64,000 nucleotides of DNA from NCBI GenBank assembly GCA_048772705.1, contig JBLWGC010000230.1:1612001-1676000 (forward strand). Reading direction: 5' to 3'. This DNA comes from Leidyana gryllorum EB-2025a. Lineage: Eukaryota > Apicomplexa. Position numbers and translations under genes: made by a program. Positions 34,156 to 44,749 of the stretch are shown here, piece by piece (within the stretch, counting starts at the first letter, position 1; every line of letters begins with the position of its first letter). The notes beneath the pieces were generated by a model that saw only the letters and a list, made by a program, of their open reading frames with translations, searched no databases and was not told where the DNA came from.

Positions 34156-35577
34156 ATGGTCGTTCAACTGTATCACAACTGTCGAGTACTGCGCGGCGAC
34201 GATTTGGTTCGCGACGAGGTGTGGGTGGAAGATGGCTCGATTGTTTCAGCTGAATCTGTGCGTAATAAGCCGTATGACCGGATAAACTGCCATAATGGGA
34301 TTCTTAGCCCGGGCTTTATTGATATTCAGATCAATGGGGCTTATGGTGTTGACTTCACTGGCACCCGAGACATCAAACGCGCTTTGGCTCAATGTAGCAA
34401 ATTCATGCCGAAGGACGGCGTAACCGCCTACGTGCCCACGGTCATAACTTCGGCGCCTGAAACGTATCATCAGCGCGTGCCTCTAATCAAGTATACCCCA
34501 GGGGGGGCTCACGGAGCCACAGTCTTGGGGAGTCACCTAGAGGGGCCCTTCCTCTCCATGCAGAAGCGAGGATGTCACCCTCCCGAGTTAGTTCAAAAGT
34601 TCGATGGTACCGGAATGACCCAAATTCACAAAGTATATGGAGATGATCTGAGCCATGTGCTGATGGTGACTCTGGCACCCGAGCACGCGGGTTCAATGCC
34701 TGTCATTGAGGGCTTGAGTAGGTCTGGAATAATCGTTAGTCTGGGGCACAGTGAGGCGACATATGAGATTGGAGAGGAAGGGATTGCGCACGGAGCGTCG
34801 GCTTTGACCCATTTATTTTCCGCGATGAATGGTTTCGGCCATCGCGAGCCTGCACTGCCGGGTCTGATCTGTGGACGGACCACTCTGCCTGAGAAGAAGA
34901 CAAAGTTGCTGGGGATTATCAGTGAGTACAGAGCCAAGGACGCGGCTGCAAGACAGCAGCAGCGTCGCCCAAGCCTGACCACACCCCACACGCGTATGGC
35001 GAGTAATGTTTCGGATTACTGTCCGAGTGCTCTGCACTATGGGTTGATAGCTGATGGAGTCCATGTGCATCCAGCGTCACTCCGAATCGCCTATCGGATA
35101 AACAAGAGAGGACTTTGTCTAATCACCGACGCAATTGGCGCTTTGGGCCTGCCCGATGGCCAGTACAACATTGGAAATACCCAAGTCGAAGTGTTTGGAC
35201 GGCCTCGCAGAGCCGTCAAGAAGGGTGCAGACAATACATTGGCTGGTGTAGTGGCCAGTCTAATTGAGTGTGTTCGGTAAGCGTCGATTTGGTGCTGTGG
35301 GATTTGTTGTTTCAGGTACTTCCTTGAGGTCACTGGGTGTCCGATTGCGTACGCTCTCAACGCTGCTTCTCTGAATCCGGCAGAATGCTTGGGTATATCC
35401 AGCATCAAAGGTCATTTGGGTGTTGGTGCTGATGCCGACATGATTCTCCTGAATGACAAGTTGGAAGTACAGAAGACTTGGGTCGGTGGGGTTCTGGCGT
35501 ATGACAAAGAGACTTGGGGGAACCCTGAGATTGCTATAGAGTCGGTGGTGGACCCACATTTGGTGGAAGAGAGTTGA
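34156..35577 (+). CDS. AMDHD2: N-acetylglucosamine-6-phosphate deacetylase
   Basis: Exons 34156-35276 and 35316-35577 give 460 aa. It is an amidohydrolase that removes acetate from GlcNAc-6-phosphate, feeding amino sugars into glycolysis or recycling them. Motifs: SPGFIDIQINGAYGVDF at the N-terminal barrel edge, GSHLEGPFLS with the metal-binding Glu, SLGHSEATYEIG and ALTHLFSAMNGFGHREPA with His ligands, and LITDAIGALG with the catalytic Asp. A ~30-aa hydrophilic insertion (DAAARQQQRRPSL) sits between the barrel strands around residue 265. The window also holds a GH19 chitinase at its far end, so chitin-derived GlcNAc use is possible but unproven. Confidence 0.95.
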
Positions 35578-35657
35578 GTTTCGCTGATGCCTTTTATGTC
35601 ATTGACCATCAACCGAACGAATGAACATGCAAGTAGCTCATCCAACACATTTGCAAC

Positions 35658-37423
35658 ATGGACCCTCTGCCCGATCCATTGGGAGATCGACAGATCAAAG
35701 AGGTTGATCCACCTCCAGCGCAGGTACATTCGGCTTACTCGTGCTTAACTCACTAACACCACATTCACAGCCCCTCTCACAAGAGTTATTATTCCCTAAT
35801 GGACTTGATGGGGATCCTGACTGGCGATGCCTTATCGAACATTTCAGACGAGAGGGACGTCTCGCCAAGGAACACTGTCTGCATCTGATTCGCAGAGTGG
35901 CAGCGATTACCAGTTGTGAACCTAATCTGCTTAGATTACAGGATCCTATCACAGGTGTGTGGTCATCAGTGTGTGTTGCTGGTGTTTCATGTCAACTCTA
36001 TAGTTGTGGGAGATATTCACGGACAGTTCTTCGATTTGGTCAAATTACTCGAAGTCGGCGGCAAGGCAGACAAAACACAGTATCTGTTCTTGGGAGACTA
36101 TGTGGACCGAGGCAGTTTCTCTGTCGAGGTCCTCTTAACTCTCTTTGCCCTGAAGCTATGTTTCAATCAGCGGGTTTGGCTGCTGAGAGGCAACCACGAG
36201 TGCCGTCAAATGACGGCCTTCTTCAACTTCCGTGATGAATGTAAGCCGATGTCATTCAGTACGTACTGACCTCAAATCCCTCCTCAGGCGAGTACAAGTA
36301 CGACATGGGCGTCTACAATTCCTTTATGGACTGCTTTGACACATTCAGTTTGTCAGCACTCGTCAACAACCGCTTCTTCGCAGTTCACGGCGGCTTATCT
36401 CCAGCGATGCCAAAGGTGAGCAGTACATCTTTGGGCAATCTCACAACAACATCATCAACTCTTTTTTCAGAAAGATGGAATCGGGAGCATCAACCGATTT
36501 CAGGAGCCTCCCAGATCAGGTCCCTTCTGTGATATCCTATGGGCAGATCCCGTGGATGAGGACAAGGAGGCTCAAGCGGCACACAGCGAGCCCTTTTTCC
36601 CCAATGACGTTCGAGGATGCTCCTACTTTTTCTCCTTCGCAGCCGCCAAGTCGTTTCTGGATGACAATCGTCTACTGAGTGTCATCAGAGCCCACGAGGC
36701 GCAACTGGAAGGGTACAAGATGCACAGAGCGCATCCCTCCAATCACTTCCCCACAGTGAGTTGTGTATTTGTGCACTTGACTTACGGCGGATTGACAGGT
36801 CATAACAATCTTCTCTGCTCCGAATTATTGCGATGTATACAACAACAAGGGAGCAGTACTCAAATTCGATGTGAGTAGAACAGCACGTCCCAGTAACACA
36901 GCTCTCTCTTGCAGAACAACACATTGAACATCCAGCAGTTCAATTTCAGTGCTCATCCGTATCATTTACCAAACTTTATCGACATCTTCATGTGGAGTCT
37001 CCCCTTCGTGGGCGAGAAAGGTGAGGGAGCACTTTCAGACACGGCTATCTCTTCCAAACAATCCTCTCAGTGGCAGAGATGGTTGCGTATATCTTACGTC
37101 CTTTGGAGGATGAACGAGAAGAAGAGATTGATGAGGACGTCAGCGACGTGGAACTGCCAGCTGAGCTGGCTTACTTTGTCACTGCCGCTCGCGTCCCGCC
37201 CCCTGAGACACGTCGGAGCCTATTTAGCCCGACTCGTGCTCGGGCGATGCAGCACAAGGTGTTGGCAGCAGGTCGGATGCTTCGGATTATGAACGTGCTG
37301 AGAAATAACAGAGAGCTTCTTGACGAGCTCAAGGCTGTTGCGCCTAACCACAAAATTCCCAGTGGCTCATTGATCAGAGGAATGTCAGGCATTAAGAAAG
37401 GTAAGAATATGAACAAGCATTGA
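35658..37423 (+). CDS. CNA: calcineurin catalytic subunit A (PP2B)
   Basis: Eight exons (35658-35723, 35771-35954, 36004-36240, 36288-36415, 36471-36755, 36799-36870, 36915-37020, 37071-37423) give 476 aa. It is a Ca2+/calmodulin-activated Ser/Thr phosphatase. The metallophosphatase motifs are intact: GDIHGQ, GDYVDRG and RGNHE, plus [19 protein letters not shown]. Next come the calcineurin-B-binding helix ([20 protein letters not shown]) and a calmodulin-binding-like helix ([20 protein letters not shown]). The end [15 protein letters not shown] may be the autoinhibitory segment. All seven introns are 43-55 nt GT-AG, a good calibration set for the window's splice signals. Confidence 0.97.
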
Positions 37424-37607
37424 TCGAGTCATTATTTAATAACTTAAACAGAATTGTCGCGATGGCGGGAAAATCTGGCGATGACAGATAGTTGAGAGGG
37501 AAGACGGAGACAGAGAGAGGCAATCGTAATATCTTGTTGGCGCTCGACGCGCTATTCTTTGGGGGAAGGCGGCCTCGTCCACTCGCTTTATATGAATTTA
37601 GCCCATA

Positions 37608-39223
37608 TCACGGACTTCGCATCATTTGCGGAGTTCTGAGGACGTCGCCATAAGACGTCACCGTGGAAGCGCTTCGTACGGGCTCTGGCTCGAGCCGCGC
37701 CACTTCTGTGGCACACTCAGGCTTGCGGTCCAAGTGTCGCCACACCAGTCCGAAGACAGTAGCGAAGCCGGTTAGCCACACACAGCTGAAAACTCCGAAT
37801 TGAATTCGATACGAGACAGCGTGTCCAATGTCCAGGACCCAACTTAGCATTTGACCCAATCCTTGAACAGATCGATACATCCCACAAATTCGTGATGCTT
37901 CCTTGGCGTCGATCGGCAGTGCACCGACAATCCATATGGCTGCCAAAGGGCATTCTCAAAGCTGCGAATTACATCCGTTTCCCTCACCGTAGGACTGACC
38001 GATCGTATCCAAAGCTCCATACAAAATGAAACACAGTAGCGGAGCAAATGCCAAGTCGTCGGATATGTCCAAACGCAGTCTGCCGCTATCTCCGTACCCT
38101 TCTCCGGCGTATGACCGTTCAAGACAGACATACAGGGCACAAGCCGTAGCCGCGCACCACACGCATCCAAGCAGTATGATTCCCCGAATGCCGCGCTTCC
38201 AATAGGAGGATCGCTTGGAGTCTAAACAGAGTTGTAGTGGAACCGTTGCTGCAATTCTCGACACCCAATAAAACGCCGAATTGGCAGCCCGACTTCGAAC
38301 ATTGAAATATCCAGCATTTAGCCAGTTGAATACAAATACCAGGTGCCATGTACTCGTCAGGAATAACAGAAACAGATATACAGTGTACCTGCGGCGTCAA
38401 CGATCTCGTCCATCAATATTGAGGGGGAGGGGGAGTGGGGAAGACTGGGAGGATTCGGAGGACTGGGAGATTTCGGAGGATTCGAAGGATTGGGAGGAGT
38501 CCATTGCCCAGTCACTCACTTGTGGGTTGCAGCTTTCCATAGATTTTGCAGCTCCTGAAGAGGAGGTGTGGGTTGCGGCTTGACGTTGTTGAATGGAGGG
38601 GGATGGACATCCTGTGGGTTCCGCATGAAACCGCTCAGGAGGCAGGCGGCACACATGATAACGATGATGGAAAGATAGCTGGTGGAGCTCATGGTGGCAG
38701 AGGTGCCCTGTTGCAGTGTTGGGTTGCTATTCATGAAGAAGGATATCAGCGCTCCCGTTACGGCTCCACAGTTGTAGATGAGGTTGAAAACGGTCATTGC
38801 ACGCCCTCGTTCAGATTGTCGTGGGTAGAAGAGCAAGACGAAGCTGACCGCAGACCAGAGGAATGTGGCACCAATTCCATCAACGAAGGCTGTACAAACT
38901 ACGAGAGAGGCAGGCACGGCTCTATGGAAGGCATATAGATAGAACATCGACACGAGAGAGGCTATAGTGATCGATCCCGCCAGGATGGACATACGCGGTC
39001 CCATAACATTGACGACACTCCCGCCCACAAAGCCGAGTAATGAGTATCCGGCGGAGAAGGAGGTGTTAACGAGAGTGGCAAGCTTAACTTCGGAGGTCCC
39101 AGCGCCACCCAAAGCATTGAGGGCAGACCACATGCCTCGAGTCCCGAACCCAATCAGTGCGAGGATGCATATCTGACTCCAAGTCCAACCAATCCAGTTC
39201 GCGTTGTTACCGTCCTTGCTCAT
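37608..39223 (-). CDS. UNC93-like major facilitator membrane protein
   Basis: Exons 39223-38520, 38388-37988 and 37939-37608 give 478 aa with about eleven hydrophobic helices. The first half (NALGGAGTSEVKLATLVNTS, FLW-type helices) and the second half (FNVRSRAANSAFYWVSRIAA, CGMYRSVQGLGQMLSWVLD) match the UNC93/DUF895 subgroup of the MFS. In that subgroup the Asn/Arg-rich loop and the VQ--GQ--SW motif recur. Family members range from ion-channel regulators to presumed transporters, so the substrate is unknown. Intron 1 (38389-38519) contains a purine-rich imperfect repeat. The start is 35 bp downstream of the stop of the preceding minus-strand lipase gene. Confidence 0.8.
38400..38510. repeat. 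imperfect GGAGGATT-type repeat in an intron
   Basis: The first intron of the UNC93-like gene contains a tandem of units near GGAGGATTC/GGAGGACTGGGAG (about 38428-38500 on the plus strand). On the coding strand it is pyrimidine-rich and may act as an extended polypyrimidine tract. Confidence 0.7.
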
Positions 39224-39257
39224 TTAGAAGATTGGCGAGAAAAAGATTTCCTCCTCA

Positions 39258-41816
39258 CTAGGAGAACTGCGAAAGTCTCTCTCTAAACCAGCGATCGCCA
39301 GTGGTTGTAGTTTCCTCTCTACATAGTTCCTCTCCGCCTAGCGAAGCCCCCTCAGTCAAGTACAGAGTGCGCGGCGTTATTGTCGCACCATCTTCGCTTG
39401 AGTTTACCTGCCAAGAGCTTCTACTCTCAGGCCGAGGCCGACGACGACGACGGCGGAGGGGCTCGCAGCTGGCTGGCGGAGGCCGATTTACTGTAGGGCG
39501 CCAGCTTTGTGGAGTTGCATTATCGTTCTCCTTGTTGGCGGACTCTGATGTTTCTAAGTACTCACAACAAGGCAGGTCTCCCGTATAGTCCCCAGGATAC
39601 ATTCCTCTCCTCATGTTGGGTAAACAATCACTGCACAGAACATCCAAACTTGTCACAAGTCGTTCTATCTCCAAACGAGCGCTGATCATCAGAGCATCTT
39701 GAAATCCAACTGGCCAACCTCACCGAATCAGTGGGGATTTTTCAAATGCCATTAACATTCCCTCGTTCAAGTACCACGAGACATCTTTGTCCCGGGTGAT
39801 GTTTGCAGCCGCAAGACGATGAGACCAGAATATACGTCTCGGTAGCATCGTAACATCTCCGTGATACGTCTACCGCCCGAAACTTGGTCGTCAAAAACGA
39901 GGGAGGCACGCACCTGGTTCAGAAAACGAGAGGGAGACATTCCTCTGATGGATGGCCACACGTCCAGTGAGGTGCCTATTCGAACTATACTAGCCATCAC
40001 TTCTCGGAAGAACTCTTCCATTTTTCCCAATACAGCCAACACTGAGGCTCCATATTGCACAATGCATTGACGTGCCGGTCGTCCAGCACGAGCTCGACTC
40101 TACAAACACATCCAAACCCAACCACTAAAGACCGACCTGTAGACCCAGGAAAGGGTACACGTGTGGATTAACTTGGGCAACAATACTGAATCCAATACCA
40201 AACTCGCGATTTATTTGATGTAACGGCACATCCGCTGCTAGACTGCCGTCTCTGAAGGGCAGCGCGAGAAATCTGGCTGATGGGCAGATATCTCCATTCG
40301 CCCGCTTCTCGTTCAGAGTGAAAGGAGCCGCCAGCAGCGGGAAAGCAGATGAGGCCAGAATTGCAGAAGTTAAAACCACATCAGGCGCTGTTTTATAATT
40401 CAATAGGTAATTACTGTCACCCGAGGAGACATCAGCGCGGCATACAGATATATTAAGCACACGATCTGCAACCAAATCACAAAATCGTCAAAACCCAAAC
40501 TGTGTTGTTCTCACTCGTCAGTTCAAAAGCCTCTTTGAAGCTAAGATCAGCATAGATGCGACGGGCACATTGAAGCCACTTATCTTTCGTGCACAAATGA
40601 CCCATGAAGAATAGATTAGATATCTTGTTCCAGATGCTCGACTGCTCAAACGGCGCAAACACCCGTGCGAAGACATCTCCTTCGAGTTCGCGCTCCAAGT
40701 CGGAACCGGAACGAGTCGCCAACCACGCAGCCACTGCTGAGCCCGCCGAACATCCCACCAAGTAATCGGGTACGAGGTCCTGCTTCAGCAAGGCTTTGCC
40801 CACGCCGAACTGCACAAAAAGTCAACATCAGCTCCCAGAGGATTGATGACCACACCACGCAGACACGCAGGGAAAAATTACAGTCAAGTTCACTCCAGTG
40901 ATCACGATCACAAGTTCGACGCATCGACGGCCACGGCCGATGAGAACCGGGTACCAGCCGTCCCCAGAAGCAGCACACACACAATGAGGATGGGCTGCCA
41001 GACACACAGATGTGATGCTCTCTGTGGGAATAGTAGCAGAAAGTTGAGGGTGGCGTCTCGCAGTAGCTCGACCACTCACTTCCCAGTTTCGGCTCCGAGC
41101 GAGTGCAGAGGTGCGTAGCTTACGTGATGAAATCCGATCATGCCACCACCTGAGAGGTAGAGGGCTGTATGCCCCCACGAGGCGGCAAAGTGATGAACAA
41201 AGCGACACACTTCGAGACAGGGGGTTTCTCGGAATGTATGGGTTCGACAATGACACAACAAGAAGTGAAGACTCGCTTTCAGCTCTTCGAAGAATTCTTC
41301 AATTTGCTCTTTCGTTCCCCAATGACAATAGCTGAATACCTCCTCTGTGAACACCCCCCCGAACTTCAAAGTCTGGGCAGTGGCCAACACATTGCAGACC
41401 TTGTGCACACGCCCCGCAGCACGATGACCTCTCAACGCACGTGTCCACATCTCGACACTCCTCCAATCATAGCATGAAGACCATAATTCTTTCTTCCATT
41501 TCTCACATCCCGAAGCAATGTCCAGCATCCGAGCGATGGCCTCATACTCCTCAATACTGGTGGCTCGGTCAAGCTGACGACGTAATTGTCGCACCGACTT
41601 CTCCATCCCAATCCAACATATCGTTCGGATACATAGACGAGTGAATAGGAAACATATCAGATTAGCCACTCCCAACAGTACAAACGGAAAGGACAAAATC
41701 ATACGCAACGCCACCCCACGATGCTGACCAAACAAACGCTCTACCGTTGTCTTCGATCGCATAACAATCTCGGACTTCGAGACTCGACGTCGACGTCTAG
41801 TTCGGATCTCCATCAT
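39258..41816 (-). CDS. patatin-type triacylglycerol lipase (SDP1/TGL3-5-like)
   Basis: Six exons (41816-41124, 40809-40515, 40465-40137, 40099-39914, 39869-39724, 39681-39258) give 690 aa. An N-terminal membrane-associated helix region precedes a helical block (YEAIARMLDIASGCEKWKKE) of the DUF3336 type. The oxyanion motif LSGGGMIGFHH and nucleophile elbow GCSAGS follow, and the catalytic Asp is in RDGSLAAD, giving a Ser-Asp dyad. NQTYHGDVTMLP matches the QxYxGDVTI segment of lipid-droplet TAG lipases, and PLIRARLEIERLV matches the following helix. The last ~100 aa is Arg/Ser/Pro-rich. It should hydrolyse stored triacylglycerol. The start is 9 bp downstream of the TRAPPC5 stop. Intron 1 is long (~314 nt). 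Confidence 0.88.
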
Positions 41817-41825
41817 ACATGATCC

Positions 41826-42598
41826 TCACCCGGATGCTGACAGCCTTTTTTCACGAACCAACACTTCGCGAACAAATCGGATAAAGAAAGTGACAGACCT
41901 GTGTCCTGCTTTGGGGTCTGGGGCCACGTGAGCCGCGACTGACGCCGGCTGCAACTACCTTGCTCCCCAGTCCAACACAAAAAAGAACTCACGAACTCGG
42001 CCCCGCAAAGAATCCCCTCAATGATGCCAGCTCCATAGGCCCCACAGTTGATGAAGCCGTCGCCCATCGCCGGGGCAGTGTAACGTGTCAGCATGAACTT
42101 CTTGTCGTTGATCATATCTGTCGTCAGCCAGTGATCGGTTCGGAAACCCCCCCAACCACTCACATTCATTCTCGTCTTCTTGACTCTTAAATAGTTCCCC
42201 GGTACGACCGAAAAGCATCCGCCAGCAGGTTGTAGATATGAACGACAAGATGCTAACTAGCTTCAGCTCCCGCTTCAACGTCTTCTCCCTGCTTGACGCT
42301 AGCAAAAGCACTCGATAACCAACGCGTACACCCATTTCGTGCAACCTGCAAGTTACTATCGCCTAAGATCACCACATTTACACCAGTACTTGTCCTCCAA
42401 CTCGGAAGCTTGACGCGTCTGGGTCATGCAGTACTGGACAGTTGCGGCAAACAGGAAGCTGACTGTTGACACCGCCACCTACATTTGCACATCCGAGAGA
42501 GGGTGGCACACACGTGTGCTGACCTCCTGCTTCTCCCGTTTCACCAACGGACGACCCAGAATCGAGTTGTCCGACCTATCTTGTCCTTCACCAACCAT
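41826..42598 (-). CDS. TRAPPC5: TRAPP complex subunit 5 (Trs31)
   Basis: Five exons (42598-42524, 42478-42390, 42345-42164, 42117-41993, 41948-41826) give 197 aa, the normal size. The pattern follows Trs31: NSILGRPLVKREKQEVAV, then ASELEDKLHEMGVRVGYRVL, LKLVSILSFISTTCWRMLFG, DENEYMINDKKFMLTRY, INCGAYGAGIIEGILCGAEF and the end TFFIRFVREVLVREKRLS. TRAPPC5 is a Bet3-fold core subunit of the tether and Rab exchange factor for ER-to-Golgi traffic. It diverges from the malate:quinone oxidoreductase gene with 26 bp between start codons. Confidence 0.93.
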
Positions 42599-42624
42599 CT
42601 AAAATTTATCGAATTGGGGATTCC
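42599..42624. promoter_or_regulatory. 26-bp divergent intergenic gap
   Basis: This gap between the TRAPPC5 ATG (-) and the malate:quinone oxidoreductase ATG (+) contains an AAAATTTATCGAATT core. Both genes must share this tiny space, use signals inside coding sequence, or start transcription elsewhere. Confidence 0.5.
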
Positions 42625-44427
42625 ATGTCTGCTGTGGTGCCACTTGTGCACAAGGCCTCGCCTCTACCGCTTGGCTTGAGGCCGAGCGTCTTTCGCTATG
42701 GCGCCAGTGCCAAAGCCTATTCTCAGCTTGGCACCACTCGCAGGACACCCAGTTCGCTCCTAGGGCAGCGTCGGACTGCTATGATCAAGCCGGAGCAAAT
42801 GAATCTGAGCAAGACTGCTCACTTCGATGCCGGGCTTCCGGAGAACGCAGACGTGGTCATCGTCGGTGGTGGTGTCACGGGCACAGCCTTACTCTACGAA
42901 TTGGCTGAATTCACAGGTATGTCAACGCGGCCGACATGTCTCGATGGAATTTCTATATCCAGATCTATCGCGAGTATTGCTCTTGGAGCGCCGTTCCGAA
43001 TTCGCTCGAGTCGCTTCAGGTCCAAACAATAACAGTCAAACCATTCACTGCGGTGACATAGAAACCAACTATACGCCGCAGAAGGCAGCAAACGTTCAGC
43101 GGCTGGCTAACATGCTGCGTAACTTTGCTACAAAGCTGCCAAAAGAAGAACGAGCCAAGTGAGTGCAATTTGCTTCTGCAGCATGATGAGATAATCGTCC
43201 AGGGCTGTGGCTCGTATGCAGAAAATGGCCATTGGAGTCGGTGACGAAGAATGCGCAAAAATGGAGAAGCGCTACCAGGACTTCAAGCCAGTTTTCAAGA
43301 AACTGCAGCTCCTCAACAAGGAACAGATCGCCAAAGTAGAGCCTGCAGTCGCGTATGCGAACCTGCAGACGAAGAAATTCCGTCGAGAACCCGTTGTTGC
43401 CAACTATGTTCCTCACGAACACTCGGCGGTGGACTACTTCCATTTGTCCAACTCTTTCGTTCGCATGGCGGAAGTTGGACGCAATTGTCGCGACGTAAGT
43501 ATATCCTGAGGCTGCGGCGTGTGAGTGAAAGATTGGCAGATACGTGCGATTCTTGGATGTGCCATGTGGGACATCCAACGTTTGGACAACGGAAATTGGC
43601 GTGTGTTCACTAACAAGGGACCGGTTGACGCTCGGTTCGTGGTTGTTGCGGCCTGTGGCCATTCCCTTTTGCAAGCTCATCGTCTGGGATTTGCTACCCA
43701 TTTCTCCTGCTTGCCGGTGGCAGGATCTTTCTACTTCGGGCCCCAGGTATGGTTTGCGCATCGATTTATATAGCAGACCCCTTCTGCAGATTTTGAAAGG
43801 AAAAGTATATGCCGTTCAAAATCCCCTGCTGCCATTCGCTGCTGTACACGGCGATCCTGATTTGGTGGCTGGCCGAAAGACCCGTTTCGGACCAACGGCA
43901 CTTCCTCTTCCTCTGTTGGAGCGCTACAATTGGAGAACCTTCTGGGACTTCATGGAAGTCCTGAAGCCAACTCCTGGCCTCTTCAAGGTGTACTGGGATT
44001 TGTTCAAAGTCCGTACTATCCGTAACTACATGATCAAGAATTTGCTATTTGAGGTTCCGATCGTGAATGACAGATTGTTCCTGAACGTGAGTGACTGGAT
44101 GCTGTCCTTTGTTTATACTTAAAGCAGGATGTCCGCAAAATTGTTCCATGCCTTGAAAAAGGTGACCTGAAGTATGCCCATGGATTCGGCGGTGTGCGTC
44201 CACAACTGATCGACAAGAAGGAACGCAAGCTGCTCTTGGGAGAAGGGAAGATCTCTCCCGAAAATGAGCGCATTATCTTCAATGTCACCCCCTCTCCTGG
44301 TGGCACAACATGTCTCGGGAATGCTCAGACCGATATGATGAAAATTGTCAAACACTTGGGGTGCAATTTCAATGCGAAGGCGTTTAAAGCTACACTGCTG
44401 GATGGAGAATATCCGGTTGAAGAGTGA
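42625..44427 (+). CDS. MQO: malate:quinone oxidoreductase
   Basis: Exons 42625-42916, 42963-43158, 43203-43494, 43540-43746, 43790-44086 and 44128-44427 give 527 aa. This FAD enzyme oxidises malate to oxaloacetate and passes electrons to quinone at the mitochondrial inner membrane. In apicomplexans it replaces or complements mitochondrial malate dehydrogenase. The first ~70 aa is Arg/Ser-rich and lacks acidic residues (RPSVFRYGASAKAYSQLG), consistent with a mitochondrial presequence. DVVIVGGGVTGTALLYELAE is the FAD-binding Rossmann loop. NNSQTIHCGDIETNYT is the family's signature. The C-terminus has FNVTPSPGGTTCLGNAQTD. All introns are 41-46 nt GT-AG. Confidence 0.95.
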
Positions 44428-44749
44428 AAACGTCCTGATGAAGTACTTAAGACACATTTTTGATACAAACGTTCAAGCCCTCTTTCTCGTGAGTAGGCCA
44501 ACGGGAAGAATCCACAAACGAAGACTGATCGAAGACAGACATGTGCCATTCGGCGAGAGAATCAGCAATACGCACTTGGTCTCAATACATGATATCTTAC
44601 ACATCTACACATTGTAGAGCTACTTTTTGGCTCCCCAGACTTGAGTGAATGCGTAGTTGACTCCTAAGCCTCTTCTTGGAACTATTCTCCCGCAAACGGC
44701 AATTAGATGCATTAGTGATATGTCACTGGAGGAAAAAAAGCTTGGATGA
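44428..44749 (+). other. intergenic region between two plus-strand genes
   Basis: About 320 bp, AT-richer than its surroundings, with no exon I can attach. It should hold the MQO 3' UTR and the 5' region of the next gene. An ATG at about 44718 opens a frame of only nine codons. Confidence 0.45.
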
